Origin: Gordonia hydrophobica NBRC 16057
GTDB taxonomy: Bacteria > Actinomycetota > Actinomycetes > Mycobacteriales > Mycobacteriaceae
DNA length: 64,000 nucleotides
Assembly: GCF_001592365.1 (NCBI RefSeq)
Contig: NZ_BCWU01000004.1
Location: 1-64,000, forward strand
Direction of reading: 5' to 3'
The translations under genes were made by a program, and so were the position numbers. Below are positions 21,266-30,412 of this stretch, in pieces. The notes beneath the pieces are model-generated. The model was not told the DNA's origin and made no database searches. It worked only from the letters and a program-made list of their open reading frames with translations. How positions within the stretch are numbered: position 1 is the first letter of the stretch; each line of letters begins with the position of its first letter.

Positions 21266-22513
21266 CTACCTCTCCCCCGTCGGCCCGTCGCCGCCGATCG
21301 CGGCCACGTCGCGAGCGAGGTGTGCATGGCGCATCGGGTCGTCGGTGCGCATCGCCTGCACCATGAGGTCGGCGATGGCCGCCATGGAGTCCGGACGCAG
21401 TCCGTCCGATGCGAGCACGGCACTGCCGAATCGGATCGCCGAACCCTCGGCGATCGGCGCTTCGTCGTACGGGGTCACCGCTTTGTCGACCACGATCCGG
21501 GCGGCGGCGAGGCGTCTGGCCGCCTCACGACCGCTGATGCCGAGCGAGCTCACCTCGACGACGCCGATGTGGGTGTCGGTGCCGCCGGACACGGTACGCA
21601 GTCCGCGGGCATCGAGCTCTGCCGCCAGGCCGGCAGCGTTGTCGGCGACGGCCCGCGCGTACTCGGCGTACGCGGGGAGTCGGCATTCGGCGAACGCGAC
21701 GGCCTTGGCCGCGATCGCATGCATCGCCGGTGCGCCTTGGAGGAACGGGTACACCGCGCGGCCGAGCGCACCCGCATGTTCGGCCCGGGCGAGCAGCAGT
21801 CCGCCGCGCGGTCCGCGCATCACCTTGTTGGTGGCGACGGTGACGACGTCGGCGTACGGCACCGGAGACTCGAGGACGCCGCCGACCACGAGGCCGGCCA
21901 GGTGGGCGGCATCGACCCACAGGATGCAATCGGCCTCATCGGCGATGGTGCGCATGGCGGCGAAATCCCACGATCGCGAGTACGACGTGCCGCCCGCGAC
22001 CAGTATCCGCGGCCGATGCAGCAGCGCGAGTTCGCGGATCTGGTTGTAGTCGATCCGCTCGGTGTCGTGCCGGACGCCGTAGTTGACGACCGAGAACCAC
22101 CGCCCGGAGAGGTTGGCGCGCGAGCCGTGCGACTGATGGCCGCCGTGTTTGAGGCTCAGCGACAATACTTGGTCGCCGGGCTGGGAGAAGGCCGCGTAGA
22201 CGGCGAAGTTGGCCAGCGCCCACGACAGCGGCTGCACGTTGACGTAGTCGGCGCCGAACAGCGTGCGCGCACGATCGATCGCGAGCTGTTCCACCTCGTC
22301 GACCACCTCGACGCCACCGTGATAGCGATGTCCGGGATACCCCTCGGCGTATTTGTCGGCGAAGATCGAGCCGACGGCGGCCCGTACGGCAGCGGAGGCC
22401 GCCGACTCGGCGGCGACCATCTGGAGGCTGCCGCGTCGTCGTGTCTGTTCGCGGTCGAGGAGTGCGGTGATCTCGGCGTCGCCGGCCAGCGGATCCACCG
22501 GCTGTGCGGTCAC
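21266..22513 (-). CDS. divergent serine hydroxymethyltransferase-like PLP enzyme
   Basis: Fold-type I PLP protein of 415 residues clearly related to GlyA: KYAEGYPGHRYHGG, SHGSRANLSG, WVDAAHLAGLVVGG and the PLP lysine in TNKVMRGPRGG. Key differences from GlyA are visible. The segment that is GLRIGTPALATRG in GlyA, holding the substrate-carboxylate Arg, is AIRFGSAVLASDG here. The His before the PLP Lys is Asn, and the active-site Tyr of RYYGG is His. It therefore probably does not act as ordinary SHMT. Its GTG start overlaps the tsaC stop (GTGA) with GGAGG upstream. Substrate unknown. Confidence 0.8.
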   Translation of the reverse strand: MTAQPVDPLAGDAEITALLDREQTRRRGSLQMVAAESAASAAVRAAVGSIFADKYAEGYPGHRYHGGVEVVDEVEQLAIDRARTLFGADYVNVQPLSWALANFAVYAAFSQPGDQVLSLSLKHGGHQSHGSRANLSGRWFSVVNYGVRHDTERIDYNQIRELALLHRPRILVAGGTSYSRSWDFAAMRTIADEADCILWVDAAHLAGLVVGGVLESPVPYADVVTVATNKVMRGPRGGLLLARAEHAGALGRAVYPFLQGAPAMHAIAAKAVAFAECRLPAYAEYARAVADNAAGLAAELDARGLRTVSGGTDTHIGVVEVSSLGISGREAARRLAAARIVVDKAVTPYDEAPIAEGSAIRFGSAVLASDGLRPDSMAAIADLMVQAMRTDDPMRHAHLARDVAAIGGDGPTGER

Positions 22514-23169
22514 GGGGTCCTCCGCAGGTCCGCGGCGTCCACGTCGAGCACCTCGGCGATGTCATCGGCGGTGATCGCACCTTCGCGGAGGATGATCGGC
22601 GACTCGCCGGTCAAGTCGACGATGGTCGAGGCGACCGCATGGTCGGCCGGGCCGCCGTCGAGGTAGACGGCGACCTTGTCCCGCAACTGGTCGCGGGCCT
22701 CCCCGACCACGGTCGCGGGCGACTGTCCGGAGACGTTGGCGCTGGAGACCGCCATCGGGCCCACTTCGCGGAGGAGTTCGATGGCCACCGGGTGCAACGG
22801 CATCCGGATCATGACACTGCCCGAGGTGTCGCCGAGATCCCAGGCCAGGGACGGCGCCTGCTCCACCACCAGGCTCAGCCCACCGGGCCAGAACGCCTGG
22901 ACCAGCTCTCGCGCCTGCGGCGAAACGGAGCGGACCAGGCCGTCGACCGTGTGCCACGAGCCGACCAGCACGGGCACCGGCATGTCGCGGCCGCGACCCT
23001 TCGCCTCGAGCAGCGCCGCCACCGCCTCGCTGTCGAACGCGTCGCAGCCCAGCCCGTACACGGTGTCGGTCGGCATCACCACCAGGCGGCCGCCGCGCGC
23101 CGCACCCACGGCTGCGCGAATACCCGCTTCTCGCTCGTCAGGATCACTGCAATCGAATACCGCGCTCAC
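22510..23169 (-). CDS. L-threonylcarbamoyladenylate synthase (TsaC/Sua5 family)
   Basis: YrdC-domain protein of 219 residues: GGRLVVMPTDTVYGLGCDAF, the conserved K-x-R motif in LEAKGRGRDMPVPVLV, SVMIRMPLHP and GPMAVSSANVSG. It makes threonylcarbamoyl-AMP for the t6A37 modification of ANN-decoding tRNAs. GTG start overlapping the prmC stop by GTGA, with AAGGA eight bases upstream. Equivalent of Rv1301. Confidence 0.93.
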   Translation of the reverse strand: MSAVFDCSDPDEREAGIRAAVGAARGGRLVVMPTDTVYGLGCDAFDSEAVAALLEAKGRGRDMPVPVLVGSWHTVDGLVRSVSPQARELVQAFWPGGLSLVVEQAPSLAWDLGDTSGSVMIRMPLHPVAIELLREVGPMAVSSANVSGQSPATVVGEARDQLRDKVAVYLDGGPADHAVASTIVDLTGESPIILREGAITADDIAEVLDVDAADLRRTP

Positions 23170-24098
23170 CCGTCCCATCCTTCCACGCAGTCGTCCGGCG
23201 ACGCCGCAGACCCACGGCCCGGGCGTCGAACAGCGCTGACGAATCGGGGGCGTCCCGCCAGATCGCGGTGCGACTGCACCTGCTCGAAGCCTCCGGTCCG
23301 CATCAGTGCGTCGCAGACCCGCGGGGCGGTGGTGTCGTCGTGCTCGATGGCGACGGGCACGCCGGGGCGCAGATGCGTGGCGAGGACGGGGGCGAGTGCG
23401 TCGATCAGGTCCATCCCGGTGTCACCGGAGAACACCGCGGTGGGCGGGTCGTGCACGACCTCCGGCGAGACCTCGGCGGACGCAGGAACGTAGGGCGGAT
23501 TGCTCACCACCACATCGGCGTTCGCCAGCAACGGTCCGACGACATCGGGATCCGTGGCGTCGGCGTGCAGCAGGCGCACCCGGTTCGCCAGCCCCAATCG
23601 GTCGATGTTGCCCTGCAGGTACTCCCCCGCCGTCGCCGACACCTCGACGGCGACCGCCGTCGTCGACGGTGCCGACGTCGCGATCGCGAGGGCCAACGCT
23701 CCACTGCCCGAGCACAAGTCGACGACCGACACCCGGTCACGACCGGATCGGCGGATCTCGGCGATCCGGGACACCGCCCACTCCACGAGCAGTTCGGTCT
23801 CCGGCCGCGGGATGAAGACACCCGGGCCGACAGTCAATTCCAGGCCGGCGAAATAGGCGAGTCCGGTGATGTGCTGCAACGGAACCCGCCGCACGCGACG
23901 AGCGGTGGCCTCCTCGACGCGGGCTCGGTCGGCCGCGGACACCTCGTCGATGAGGAGAAGCCGGCCCGGTTCCACTCCGAGGACGTGCGCGACGATGTCG
24001 GCTGCGTCGACACCCGGCGACGCGACTCCCGCGTCGGACAGTCGTCGGAGAACGCTCCGCCGCAGGTCGTCGGCCCCTCCTGGCTGCTGCCGCGTCAC
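23166..24098 (-). CDS. prmC: peptide chain release factor N5-glutamine methyltransferase
   Basis: Methyltransferase of 310 residues. The N-terminal helical domain ends at [13 protein letters not shown], the SAM motif is [14 protein letters not shown], and the catalytic NPPY occurs in [12 protein letters not shown]. It methylates the GGQ glutamine of RF1/RF2. Its GTG overlaps the stop of prfA, encoding its substrate, as GTGA, so the two are translationally coupled. Confidence 0.95.
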   Translation of the reverse strand: MTRQQPGGADDLRRSVLRRLSDAGVASPGVDAADIVAHVLGVEPGRLLLIDEVSAADRARVEEATARRVRRVPLQHITGLAYFAGLELTVGPGVFIPRPETELLVEWAVSRIAEIRRSGRDRVSVVDLCSGSGALALAIATSAPSTTAVAVEVSATAGEYLQGNIDRLGLANRVRLLHADATDPDVVGPLLANADVVVSNPPYVPASAEVSPEVVHDPPTAVFSGDTGMDLIDALAPVLATHLRPGVPVAIEHDDTTAPRVCDALMRTGGFEQVQSHRDLAGRPRFVSAVRRPGRGSAASPDDCVEGWDG

Positions 24099-25168
24099 TG
24101 CTGCAGACGGGCCTGCTTGTCGGCCTCCACGAGCGCGTCGAGGAGCCCGTCCATCTCACCGCCAAGCACGGAGTCGAGATTGTTGGCCTTGTAGCCGATG
24201 CGATGGTCGGTGATCCGGTTCTCCGGGAAGTTGTAGGTGCGGATCCGCTCGGACCGGTCGACGGTGCGGATCTGCGCGTGGCGTCCCGCTGCGGCCTCGG
24301 CGTCGGCCTCCTCCTCGGCGGCGGCTTTGAGCCGCGCGGCGAGGACCTGCATGGCGCGGGCCTTGTTCTGCAGCTGAGAGCGCTCGTTCTGGCAGGTGAC
24401 GACGATATTGGTCGGCAGGTGGGTGATACGGACTGCGGAGTCCGTGGTGTTGACGCCCTGGCCGCCCTTGCCCGAGCTGCGGTACACGTCGATGCGCAGG
24501 TCGGACTCGTCGATGTGGATCTCCTCCACCTCGTCGGGCTCCGGGTAGATCAGCACTCCCGCTGCGGAGGTGTGGATCCGGCCCTGCGACTCGGTGACCG
24601 GCACCCGCTGCACGCGGTGCACGCCGCCCTCGAACTTCAGCCGCGACCACACGCCGTCCCGGACGGTCTCCCGCGACTTGATCGAGAGCGTCGCGTCCTT
24701 GTAGCCGCCGAGGTCGGATTCGGTGACGCCGAGAATCGTCGCCTTCCACCCGTGCTTCTCGCAGTACTTGAGGTACATGCGGACGAGGTCGGAGGCGAAC
24801 AGCGCCGATTCCTCGCCGCCTGCACCGGACTTGACCTCCACCACCACGTCGTCCGAGTCGTGCGGGTCACGCGGGGCGAGCAGGTCGGTGAGCACGGCGT
24901 CGAGCTCAGCGACGGACTCCTCGAGCGCCGGGATCTCCTCGGCGAACGCGGAGTCGACCTCGGCGAGCTCGCGCGCCGCCTCGAGGTCGTCGCGCGCGGC
25001 GGTGAGTTTGGTGTACGTGGTCATCACCGGGGCGAGTTCGGCGAACCGTTTGCCGACGCGGCGGGCGTTGGCCGGGTCGTCGTGCAGCGACGGATCGGAC
25101 AGTTGGTCCTGAAGTCCGGCGTGTTCGGCGAGGATGTCGTCGATGGCGGACGGTTCCTGCGTGCTCAC
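24095..25168 (-). CDS. prfA: peptide chain release factor 1
   Basis: RF1 recognises UAA and UAG. Seen here are the codon-recognition tripeptide PVT in [19 protein letters not shown] and the catalytic GGQ in [17 protein letters not shown]. About 357 residues. The start is the GTG giving [18 protein letters not shown], which fits the length of the M. tuberculosis protein; a GTG four codons earlier is possible and neither has a good ribosome site. Confidence 0.95.
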   Translation of the reverse strand: MSTQEPSAIDDILAEHAGLQDQLSDPSLHDDPANARRVGKRFAELAPVMTTYTKLTAARDDLEAARELAEVDSAFAEEIPALEESVAELDAVLTDLLAPRDPHDSDDVVVEVKSGAGGEESALFASDLVRMYLKYCEKHGWKATILGVTESDLGGYKDATLSIKSRETVRDGVWSRLKFEGGVHRVQRVPVTESQGRIHTSAAGVLIYPEPDEVEEIHIDESDLRIDVYRSSGKGGQGVNTTDSAVRITHLPTNIVVTCQNERSQLQNKARAMQVLAARLKAAAEEEADAEAAAGRHAQIRTVDRSERIRTYNFPENRITDHRIGYKANNLDSVLGGEMDGLLDALVEADKQARLQQ

Positions 25169-25223
25169 CTGATGATTCACTTTCGTATCGGAGTCGGGTG
25201 CTTGAAGCTGCGGCGAAACGACA

Positions 25224-25265
25224 GACGCCCGACGCGAAACCAGCAGTGGTCTCGTGTCGGGCGCC
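25224..25265 (-). terminator. terminator after rpmE
   Basis: GCGCCCGACACGAGACCA on the minus strand pairs, with a few mismatches, with TGGTTTCGCGTCGGGCGTC around a CTGC loop, immediately after the rpmE stop. It probably separates rpmE from prfA expression. Confidence 0.6.
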
Positions 25266-25274
25266 TGGTGCGAG

Positions 25275-25487
25275 CTACTTGACGCGCTTGCCGTACCGCT
25301 TCTCGAAGCGTGCGACGCGACCGCCGGTATCCAGAATCTTCTGCTTGCCGGTGTAGAACGGGTGGCAGTTGGAGCAGACTTCCACGGTGATGTGGCCGCC
25401 CTTGGCGGTGCTGCGGGTGGTGAACTCGTTGCCGCAACCGCAGTTGACGGTGGTCACCTCGTAGTCGGGATGGATTCCCTGCTTCAT
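25275..25487 (-). CDS. rpmE: 50S ribosomal protein L31 (zinc-binding form)
   Basis: L31 of 70 residues with the zinc ligands C-x-C (NCGCGNEF) and C-x2-C ([14 protein letters not shown]), so it is the C+ paralog used when zinc is available. GAAGGGA precedes the ATG. It ends in basic [11 protein letters not shown]. Confidence 0.97.
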   Translation of the reverse strand: MKQGIHPDYEVTTVNCGCGNEFTTRSTAKGGHITVEVCSNCHPFYTGKQKILDTGGRVARFEKRYGKRVK

Positions 25488-25517
25488 GTGATGTCCCTTC
25501 ATCATGGCCGCCGGGTC

Positions 25518-25539
25518 ACCACTGACGTTTTTCAGTGGT
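25518..25539 (-). ncRNA. candidate L31 leader hairpin in the rpmE 5' UTR
   Basis: ACCACTGA and TCAGTGGT form a perfect eight-base stem with a six-base loop, about 30 bases upstream of the rpmE start. Ribosomal-leader RNAs for L31 have been described in Actinobacteria, and the position fits one. An AATAAT box further upstream at about 25565-25575 on the minus strand could be the promoter. Only the stem is seen directly. Confidence 0.4.
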
Positions 25540-25660
25540 GTGAACCGGAACCGGACTGACCGACGAATTATTCCACAGTCGACGCCTCCGCGACCAATCG
25601 GCGTGCGATCAGCGCCCGTCGACGGGAGTGAGACGAGTCTCTTTTCGTCGAACGCCCCTC

Positions 25661-25688
25661 CTGAACTGCCATGACACCGGCTTACGCT
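25661..25688 (+). promoter_or_regulatory. leaderless promoter of the flavoprotein reductase
   Basis: CTGAAC and TACGCT with 16 bases between. The -10 ends six bases before the ATG at 25695, and there is no ribosome site, so a leaderless transcript is predicted. Confidence 0.45.
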
Positions 25689-25694
25689 GGACTG

Positions 25695-26879
25695 ATGACG
25701 ACAGCGAATCCGCCTCAAGAACGCACAGCACCACGCGCTTCGAAGCGACCCCGCTGGTCCCGCCGCAACCCGTACCCCGCCACCGTGATCCGCAACGATC
25801 TGCTGACGGCGCCGGAGAGCGACAAGGAGGTCCGGCACCTCGTCCTCGACATCGAGGGATCGGGCCTCGACTACGAACCCGGCGACGCCGTGAACGTCAC
25901 CCCGGCCAACGAACCCGCCCTGGTCGCCGCGATCATCGATCGTCTCGGGGTCCCGAGCGACACGATCATCGCCGACCGCAAGGGCGAACGCACACTCGCC
26001 AACGCGCTGACGCACGGCTTCGAGATCACCTCGACGTCGCCGTATCTGCTCGATCATCTCGCCCACGCCCGCGGTGTCACCGAGCTCGCCGAGCTGCTCG
26101 ACGGCGACCGCGCGCCGCTGGAGGCCTGGTCGCGCGGACGTGACGTGCTCGATCTGCTGAATCTCGACCCCACCTGGTTCCCCACGCCCGAGGCCCTGCT
26201 GTCCGAGCTCCGTCCGCTGGCGGCACGGACGTACTCCATCTCGTCGTCACGGTCGGTCCACCCGGGCACCCTGCACCTGACCCCCGCCACCGTGCGCCAT
26301 CTGGCCACCGACAGCTGGGGCGACGGCCGCGATCGCGGTGGCGCCGCCTCCACGTATCTCGCCGAGCGCGTGGACGAGGGCGACACCGTCGGCATCTACG
26401 TGACGCCCAACAAGGCGTTCCACCTGCCCGAGCCGGACACCGACATCATCATGGTGGGTCCGGGCACCGGCATCGCGCCCTTCCGCGCGTTCATTCAGGA
26501 GCGCTCGCACGACGACGGCAACGGTCGGAACTGGCTGTTCCACGGCGCCCGCCACCGCGACCAGGACTTCCTCTACCGGGACGAGATGTGGGCGATGGAG
26601 GCCGACGGCAATCTCCGCCTGGATGTCGCGTTCTCGCGCGAACAGGATGAGAAGATTTACGTCTCCCACCTGATGGGCGGGCAGGGCGAGGAGCTGTACA
26701 GCTGGATCCGCGACGGAGCCATCCTGTACGTCTGCGGCGACGCCACCCAGATGGCCCGCGACGTCGACGAGACGCTGACCGCGATCATCCGCGAGTACGG
26801 CGACTTCGACGAGGACGGAGCGCGCGCCGAAGTGCAGCGCCTCCGCGAAGCAGGCCAATACCGCCGAGACGTGTACTGA
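25695..26879 (+). CDS. NADPH-dependent FAD reductase, sulfite reductase alpha-like
   Basis: Protein of 394 residues matching the FAD/NADPH half of CysJ-type diflavin reductases: FAD-binding RTYSISSS and [10 protein letters not shown], pyrophosphate/NADPH motifs [32 protein letters not shown] and [14 protein letters not shown], aromatic C-terminal end RRDVY. The FMN/flavodoxin domain of CysJ is absent, so an external flavodoxin, ferredoxin or partner must take the electrons. The first 25 residues are Arg/Pro rich. Often annotated as sulfite reductase flavoprotein; the true partner is not visible. Converges on rho. Confidence 0.82.
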   Translation: MTTANPPQERTAPRASKRPRWSRRNPYPATVIRNDLLTAPESDKEVRHLVLDIEGSGLDYEPGDAVNVTPANEPALVAAIIDRLGVPSDTIIADRKGERTLANALTHGFEITSTSPYLLDHLAHARGVTELAELLDGDRAPLEAWSRGRDVLDLLNLDPTWFPTPEALLSELRPLAARTYSISSSRSVHPGTLHLTPATVRHLATDSWGDGRDRGGAASTYLAERVDEGDTVGIYVTPNKAFHLPEPDTDIIMVGPGTGIAPFRAFIQERSHDDGNGRNWLFHGARHRDQDFLYRDEMWAMEADGNLRLDVAFSREQDEKIYVSHLMGGQGEELYSWIRDGAILYVCGDATQMARDVDETLTAIIREYGDFDEDGARAEVQRLREAGQYRRDVY

Positions 26880-26980
26880 CGCGGAGCGGCAGGTCGAGCC
26901 GATTCACGAGGCGTTAGCCGAGAACTCGGTCGAGACCACGTGACAAAGCGCTGGTAGAAGGATCCGACCAGCCCTCTTTT
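26877..26980 (+). repeat. inverted duplication, left arm
   Basis: Begins on the stop codon of the reductase (TGACGCGGAGCGGCAGGTCG) and ends with the hairpin GCTGGT-N11-ACCAGC followed by CTCTTTT, which reads as an intrinsic terminator for the plus-strand gene. The whole stretch is repeated in inverted orientation at 27129-27233, about 85% identical by eye. Confidence 0.7.
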
Positions 26981-27128
26981 CACACACCCACACTCGCTAT
27001 CCACAGGACCCGCAGGGTGGGGAGTGGTGGTCGGGGCCGCACTGGCAGACAATAACGGGCAGACCTGCCCCCGGTGACCCGCCGCCGTTAGTGGCGGTTT
27101 CCTGGGACTCAGTCGCCTCGCGATTGAG
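26981..27128. other. centre of the inverted duplication, no gene seen
   Basis: A 148-base core without a convincing reading frame. It holds a short hairpin CCGCC-GTTAG-TGGCGG followed by TTT near 27088-27108 and C-rich stretches. I see no transposase fragment or RNA gene that I recognise. Confidence 0.4.
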
Positions 27129-27164
27129 AAAGGGCTGGTAGGAGGATCCTCCTACCAGCCCTTT
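27129..27164. terminator. strong bidirectional hairpin terminator
   Basis: A perfect 36-base palindrome: AAAGGGCTGGTAGGAGGA and its exact complement, ending in TTT on both strands. It lies between the convergent reductase and rho genes and is the terminal part of the right arm of the inverted duplication. Confidence 0.8.
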
Positions 27165-27233
27165 GTCGCTAGGGTCTCGACCGATTCTCGGCCTTCGGCC
27201 TCGTGAATCGGCTCGACCTGCCGCTCCGCGTCA
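27129..27233 (-). repeat. inverted duplication, right arm
   Basis: Read on the minus strand it starts eight bases after the rho stop with TGACGCGGAGCGGCAGGTCG, the same sequence that starts the left arm. Differences include GAAGGCC in place of TTAGCC and a stronger terminal hairpin. Confidence 0.7.
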
Positions 27234-27240
27234 CTCCTGC

Positions 27241-29289
27241 TCAGTCGCCCACGACGCCTGGGGCGTTCTTGCTGACCTGCATCAGGAACTCGACGTTGCT
27301 GCGCGTCTTCTTGAGCTGCGCGATCAGGAGGTCGATCGCGGCCTGCGAGTCCAGGCCGGCGAGGAGGCGACGCAGCTTGTGCACGATCGCGAACTCGTCG
27401 GGCGAGAGCAGCAGTTCGTCCTTGCGGGTGCTCGAGAGGTTGACGTCGACTGCGGGGAACACGCGCCGCTCGGCGATCTTGCGATCGAGCTTGAGCTCGG
27501 CGTTGCCGGTTCCCTTGAACTCTTCGAAGATGACGGTGTCACCGGTCGAACCGGTCTCGACGAGTGCCGAAGCGATGATCGTCAGCGAGCCGCCGTTCTC
27601 GATGTTGCGGGCGGCACCGAGGAAACGCTTCGGCGGATACAGCGCCTGCGAGTCGACACCACCGGACAGAATGCGGCCGGACGCCGGCGACGCGTTGTTG
27701 TAGGCGCGGCCGAGTCGAGTGATCGAGTCCAGCAGCACCACCACGTCCATACCGCTCTCCACCAATCGCTTGGCGCGCTCGATGGCCAGTTCGGCGACGC
27801 TGGTGTGATCTGACGGCGGGCGGTCGAAGGTGGAGGCGATGACCTCGCCCTTCACGCTCCGCTGCATGTCGGTGACCTCTTCGGGACGCTCATCCACCAG
27901 CACCACCATCAGGTGGCATTCCGGGTTGTTGGTGGTGATCGCGTTGGCGATGTCCTGAAGGATCGTGGTCTTACCGGCTTTCGGCGGCGACACGATCAGC
28001 GCGCGCTGTCCCTTGCCGATCGGCATGATCAAGTCGATCACGCGCGTCGACAGTCGCTCTGCGCTGGTCTCCAGACGCAGCCGCTGGTTGGGGTACAGCG
28101 GCGTCAGCTTGGTGAAGTCAGGGCGCTTGCGCGCCGCGTCGACGTCAGTGCCGTTCACGGTGTCCAGGCGCACCAGCGGATTGAATTTCTGGCGCTGGTT
28201 GTTCTGGTTCTCGCCGTCCCGCGGCACCTTGACCGCACCGGTGATCGCGTCACCGCGACGCAGTCCGTTACGGCGGACCATGTTCATCGACACGTAGACG
28301 TCGTTGGGGCCTGCGAGGTAGCCGGACGTCCGAACGAACGCGTAGTTGTCGAGCACGTCCAGAATGCCTGCGACCGGGGCGAGGACGTCGCCCTCGTTGA
28401 CCTGCGGATCGCCCTGGCTGCCGCCGCCTTCGCGGTCACGTCCGCGACGACGTTCGCGGAACCGCCGACCGCGGCGACGACCGCTGCCGTCTCCGTCGTC
28501 GTCGCGATTGCTGTTGTCGCGGTTCTGGTTGCCCTGACCCTGATTTCCCTGGTTCTGGTTTCCCTGGCCCTGGTTGCCCTGAGCCTGGTTTCCCTGTCCC
28601 TGGCCCTGATTGCCCTGAGCCTGATTACCCTGGCCCTGAGCCTGGTTGCCCTGGTTATTGTCGCCGTGGGACTGGTTCTTCTGGCCGGCCTTGTCGCCGG
28701 AATCCTGGTTCTTCTCGCCCTGGCTCCGGTTGCCGTTGTCGCGGTTCCGCTGGCGGTTGCGACGGTTGTCGCCGTCACCGCGCTGCTGTTGGTCACCGCC
28801 ACGCTGCTGCTGATCACGCTGCTGACCTGCAGTGCTGTCGGCATCACCGCCGGCGGCCTGGGCAGACCGGCCCTGCGTCGACCGCTCGTCGGTTCGGTTC
28901 TGGGCGGGTGCCTCGGCCGACTTCTCGGCGGGGTTCTTCTCCGGCGCCGTCGCTGTCGGGGCCTCGGACGGTGTCGCCCGAATCTTCGGAGCGTCAGCCT
29001 TCGGAGCCTCAGCCTTTGGGGCTTCAGTCTTCGGAGCCTCGGTCTTCGGCGTCTCAGTCTTCGGGGCCGCCGCCTTCGGGGCGGTCGTCTTCGCCGCAGC
29101 CTTCGGAGCGGCGGCCTTGGCCCCTCCCCCGTGCTGATGAGCACGAATGACGTCGATCAAGTCCCCCTTGCGCATGCCCGAGGTGCCCTTGATGCCGAGT
29201 TCTCCGGCCAGAGCACGGAGTTCCGGCAGAAGCATGGCGGAAAGTCCGGTACGGGCCCGCTTCGGTGCCTGCACATCCGTTTCGGTCAC
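27241..29289 (-). CDS. rho: transcription termination factor Rho with long disordered insert
   Basis: RNA-dependent ATPase of 682 residues against 419 in E. coli. Order: N-terminal SAP-like helix (LLPELRALAGELGIKGTSGMRKGDL), Ala/Pro/Lys repeats of the APKTE type (about residues 60-110), an Asn/Gly/Gln-rich tract built from GNQGQ and GNQAQ units (about 190-260), a basic RRRGRRFRERRRGR patch, then the RNA-binding fold (VAGILDVLDNYAFVRTSGY) and motor with SPPKAGKTT, VLVDERPEEVTD and LLDSITRLGRAYN. Long inserts are known in actinobacterial Rho and bind RNA. GTG start with AAAGGA. A 156-base gap separates it from thrB and probably holds its promoter. Confidence 0.96.
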   Translation of the reverse strand: MTETDVQAPKRARTGLSAMLLPELRALAGELGIKGTSGMRKGDLIDVIRAHQHGGGAKAAAPKAAAKTTAPKAAAPKTETPKTEAPKTEAPKAEAPKADAPKIRATPSEAPTATAPEKNPAEKSAEAPAQNRTDERSTQGRSAQAAGGDADSTAGQQRDQQQRGGDQQQRGDGDNRRNRQRNRDNGNRSQGEKNQDSGDKAGQKNQSHGDNNQGNQAQGQGNQAQGNQGQGQGNQAQGNQGQGNQNQGNQGQGNQNRDNSNRDDDGDGSGRRRGRRFRERRRGRDREGGGSQGDPQVNEGDVLAPVAGILDVLDNYAFVRTSGYLAGPNDVYVSMNMVRRNGLRRGDAITGAVKVPRDGENQNNQRQKFNPLVRLDTVNGTDVDAARKRPDFTKLTPLYPNQRLRLETSAERLSTRVIDLIMPIGKGQRALIVSPPKAGKTTILQDIANAITTNNPECHLMVVLVDERPEEVTDMQRSVKGEVIASTFDRPPSDHTSVAELAIERAKRLVESGMDVVVLLDSITRLGRAYNNASPASGRILSGGVDSQALYPPKRFLGAARNIENGGSLTIIASALVETGSTGDTVIFEEFKGTGNAELKLDRKIAERRVFPAVDVNLSSTRKDELLLSPDEFAIVHKLRRLLAGLDSQAAIDLLIAQLKKTRSNVEFLMQVSKNAPGVVGD

Positions 29290-29445
29290 GGAATTCCTTT
29301 CGTTCCCCGGAATTCAGATACCGGGGTCTCTGCCCAGATGGGCGGAGAAGCAAAAATTGTTGGTTCGCCAGACAATCGGGTGGAGATCAGACACGCCCTG
29401 TGTTCCGGCGGGGCACACTCAGCGTACCACCGGGTAAATACGAAC

Positions 29446-30396
29446 TCAGGAAATGACCTCGACGCCGCCCGCCACGTCGACCGGAATCGCAGTGAATCCC
29501 AGTTCGGCAGCAAGTGCGACCTCGGGCGCTCCAAGCGGGGCAGTTCCCAGAACCAGCACCGAAGGTCCAGCACCCGATACGGTAGCGGCGCAACCGGCGT
29601 CGCGCAATGCTTTCACCAGGCGAGTCGTGTCCGGAAGTGCCTCGGCACGGTAATCCTGATGGAGCCGATCCTGTGTCGCATCGAACAGACAGTCCGGATC
29701 AGCGGTCAACGCCACCACGCCCAGCGCCGCACGACTGACGTTGAACACTGCGTCTTTCCGGGGCACGGAGTCCGGAAGGACGCCGCGGGTGGCTTCGGTG
29801 GACGACTCGAACTGGGGAACGCAGGCCGTCACCACGATCGACGGGTGCACCGACAGACGGCGCGCGTAATACGCGTCGTGACCGTGCGACCAGGTGACGA
29901 CCGCCGAACCGAGCACCGACGCCGCGGCGTTGTCCGGATGTCCCTCGAATTCACTGGACAGCTGCACCAGCGTCTCGGCGTCGAGCGCCGCTCGACGACC
30001 GTCCGCGGCGACCAGCGCCGATGCCGCGGCCAACCCTCCGACGACGGCCGCCGCCGATGAGCCGAGGCCCCGCGAATGCGGAATCGCATTGCGGGTCTCG
30101 AGATGGAATCCGGGCACCGCGACCCCCGCGGCCTCGAATCCGCGCACGACTGCGCGAGCCACCAGGTGACGTTCGTCGAGCGGCACCTGGTCGGCGGCCT
30201 CGCCCGCGACCGCGACGGTGATCCCCCCGTCGGTGACCGTGACGGCGACCTCGTCGTAGATCGAGAGCGCCAGGCCGAGGCAGTCGAAACCCGGCCCCAG
30301 GTTGGCACTCGACCCGGGCACTCGAACACGGACCGAGAGCCCCTGCGCAAGAATGCATTTCGCGTCGGGCGCGCCGATCGTCGTCCGTGTCGTCAT
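29446..30396 (-). CDS. thrB: homoserine kinase
   Basis: GHMP kinase of 316 residues: [16 protein letters not shown] at the N-terminus, the ATP loop [16 protein letters not shown], and the C-terminal motif [16 protein letters not shown]. It phosphorylates homoserine for threonine synthesis. ATG with GGAAA upstream. Sixteen bases after thrC, last of the hom-thrC-thrB run. Confidence 0.95.
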   Translation of the reverse strand: MTTRTTIGAPDAKCILAQGLSVRVRVPGSSANLGPGFDCLGLALSIYDEVAVTVTDGGITVAVAGEAADQVPLDERHLVARAVVRGFEAAGVAVPGFHLETRNAIPHSRGLGSSAAAVVGGLAAASALVAADGRRAALDAETLVQLSSEFEGHPDNAAASVLGSAVVTWSHGHDAYYARRLSVHPSIVVTACVPQFESSTEATRGVLPDSVPRKDAVFNVSRAALGVVALTADPDCLFDATQDRLHQDYRAEALPDTTRLVKALRDAGCAATVSGAGPSVLVLGTAPLGAPEVALAAELGFTAIPVDVAGGVEVIS

Positions 30397-30412
30397 CGTC
30401 GTTTCCAACTCG

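Noticed and set aside
28490..28760. Short tandem repeats resembling a CRISPR or minisatellite
   Set aside because: They lie in frame inside rho and encode GNQ-type units; there are no spacers.
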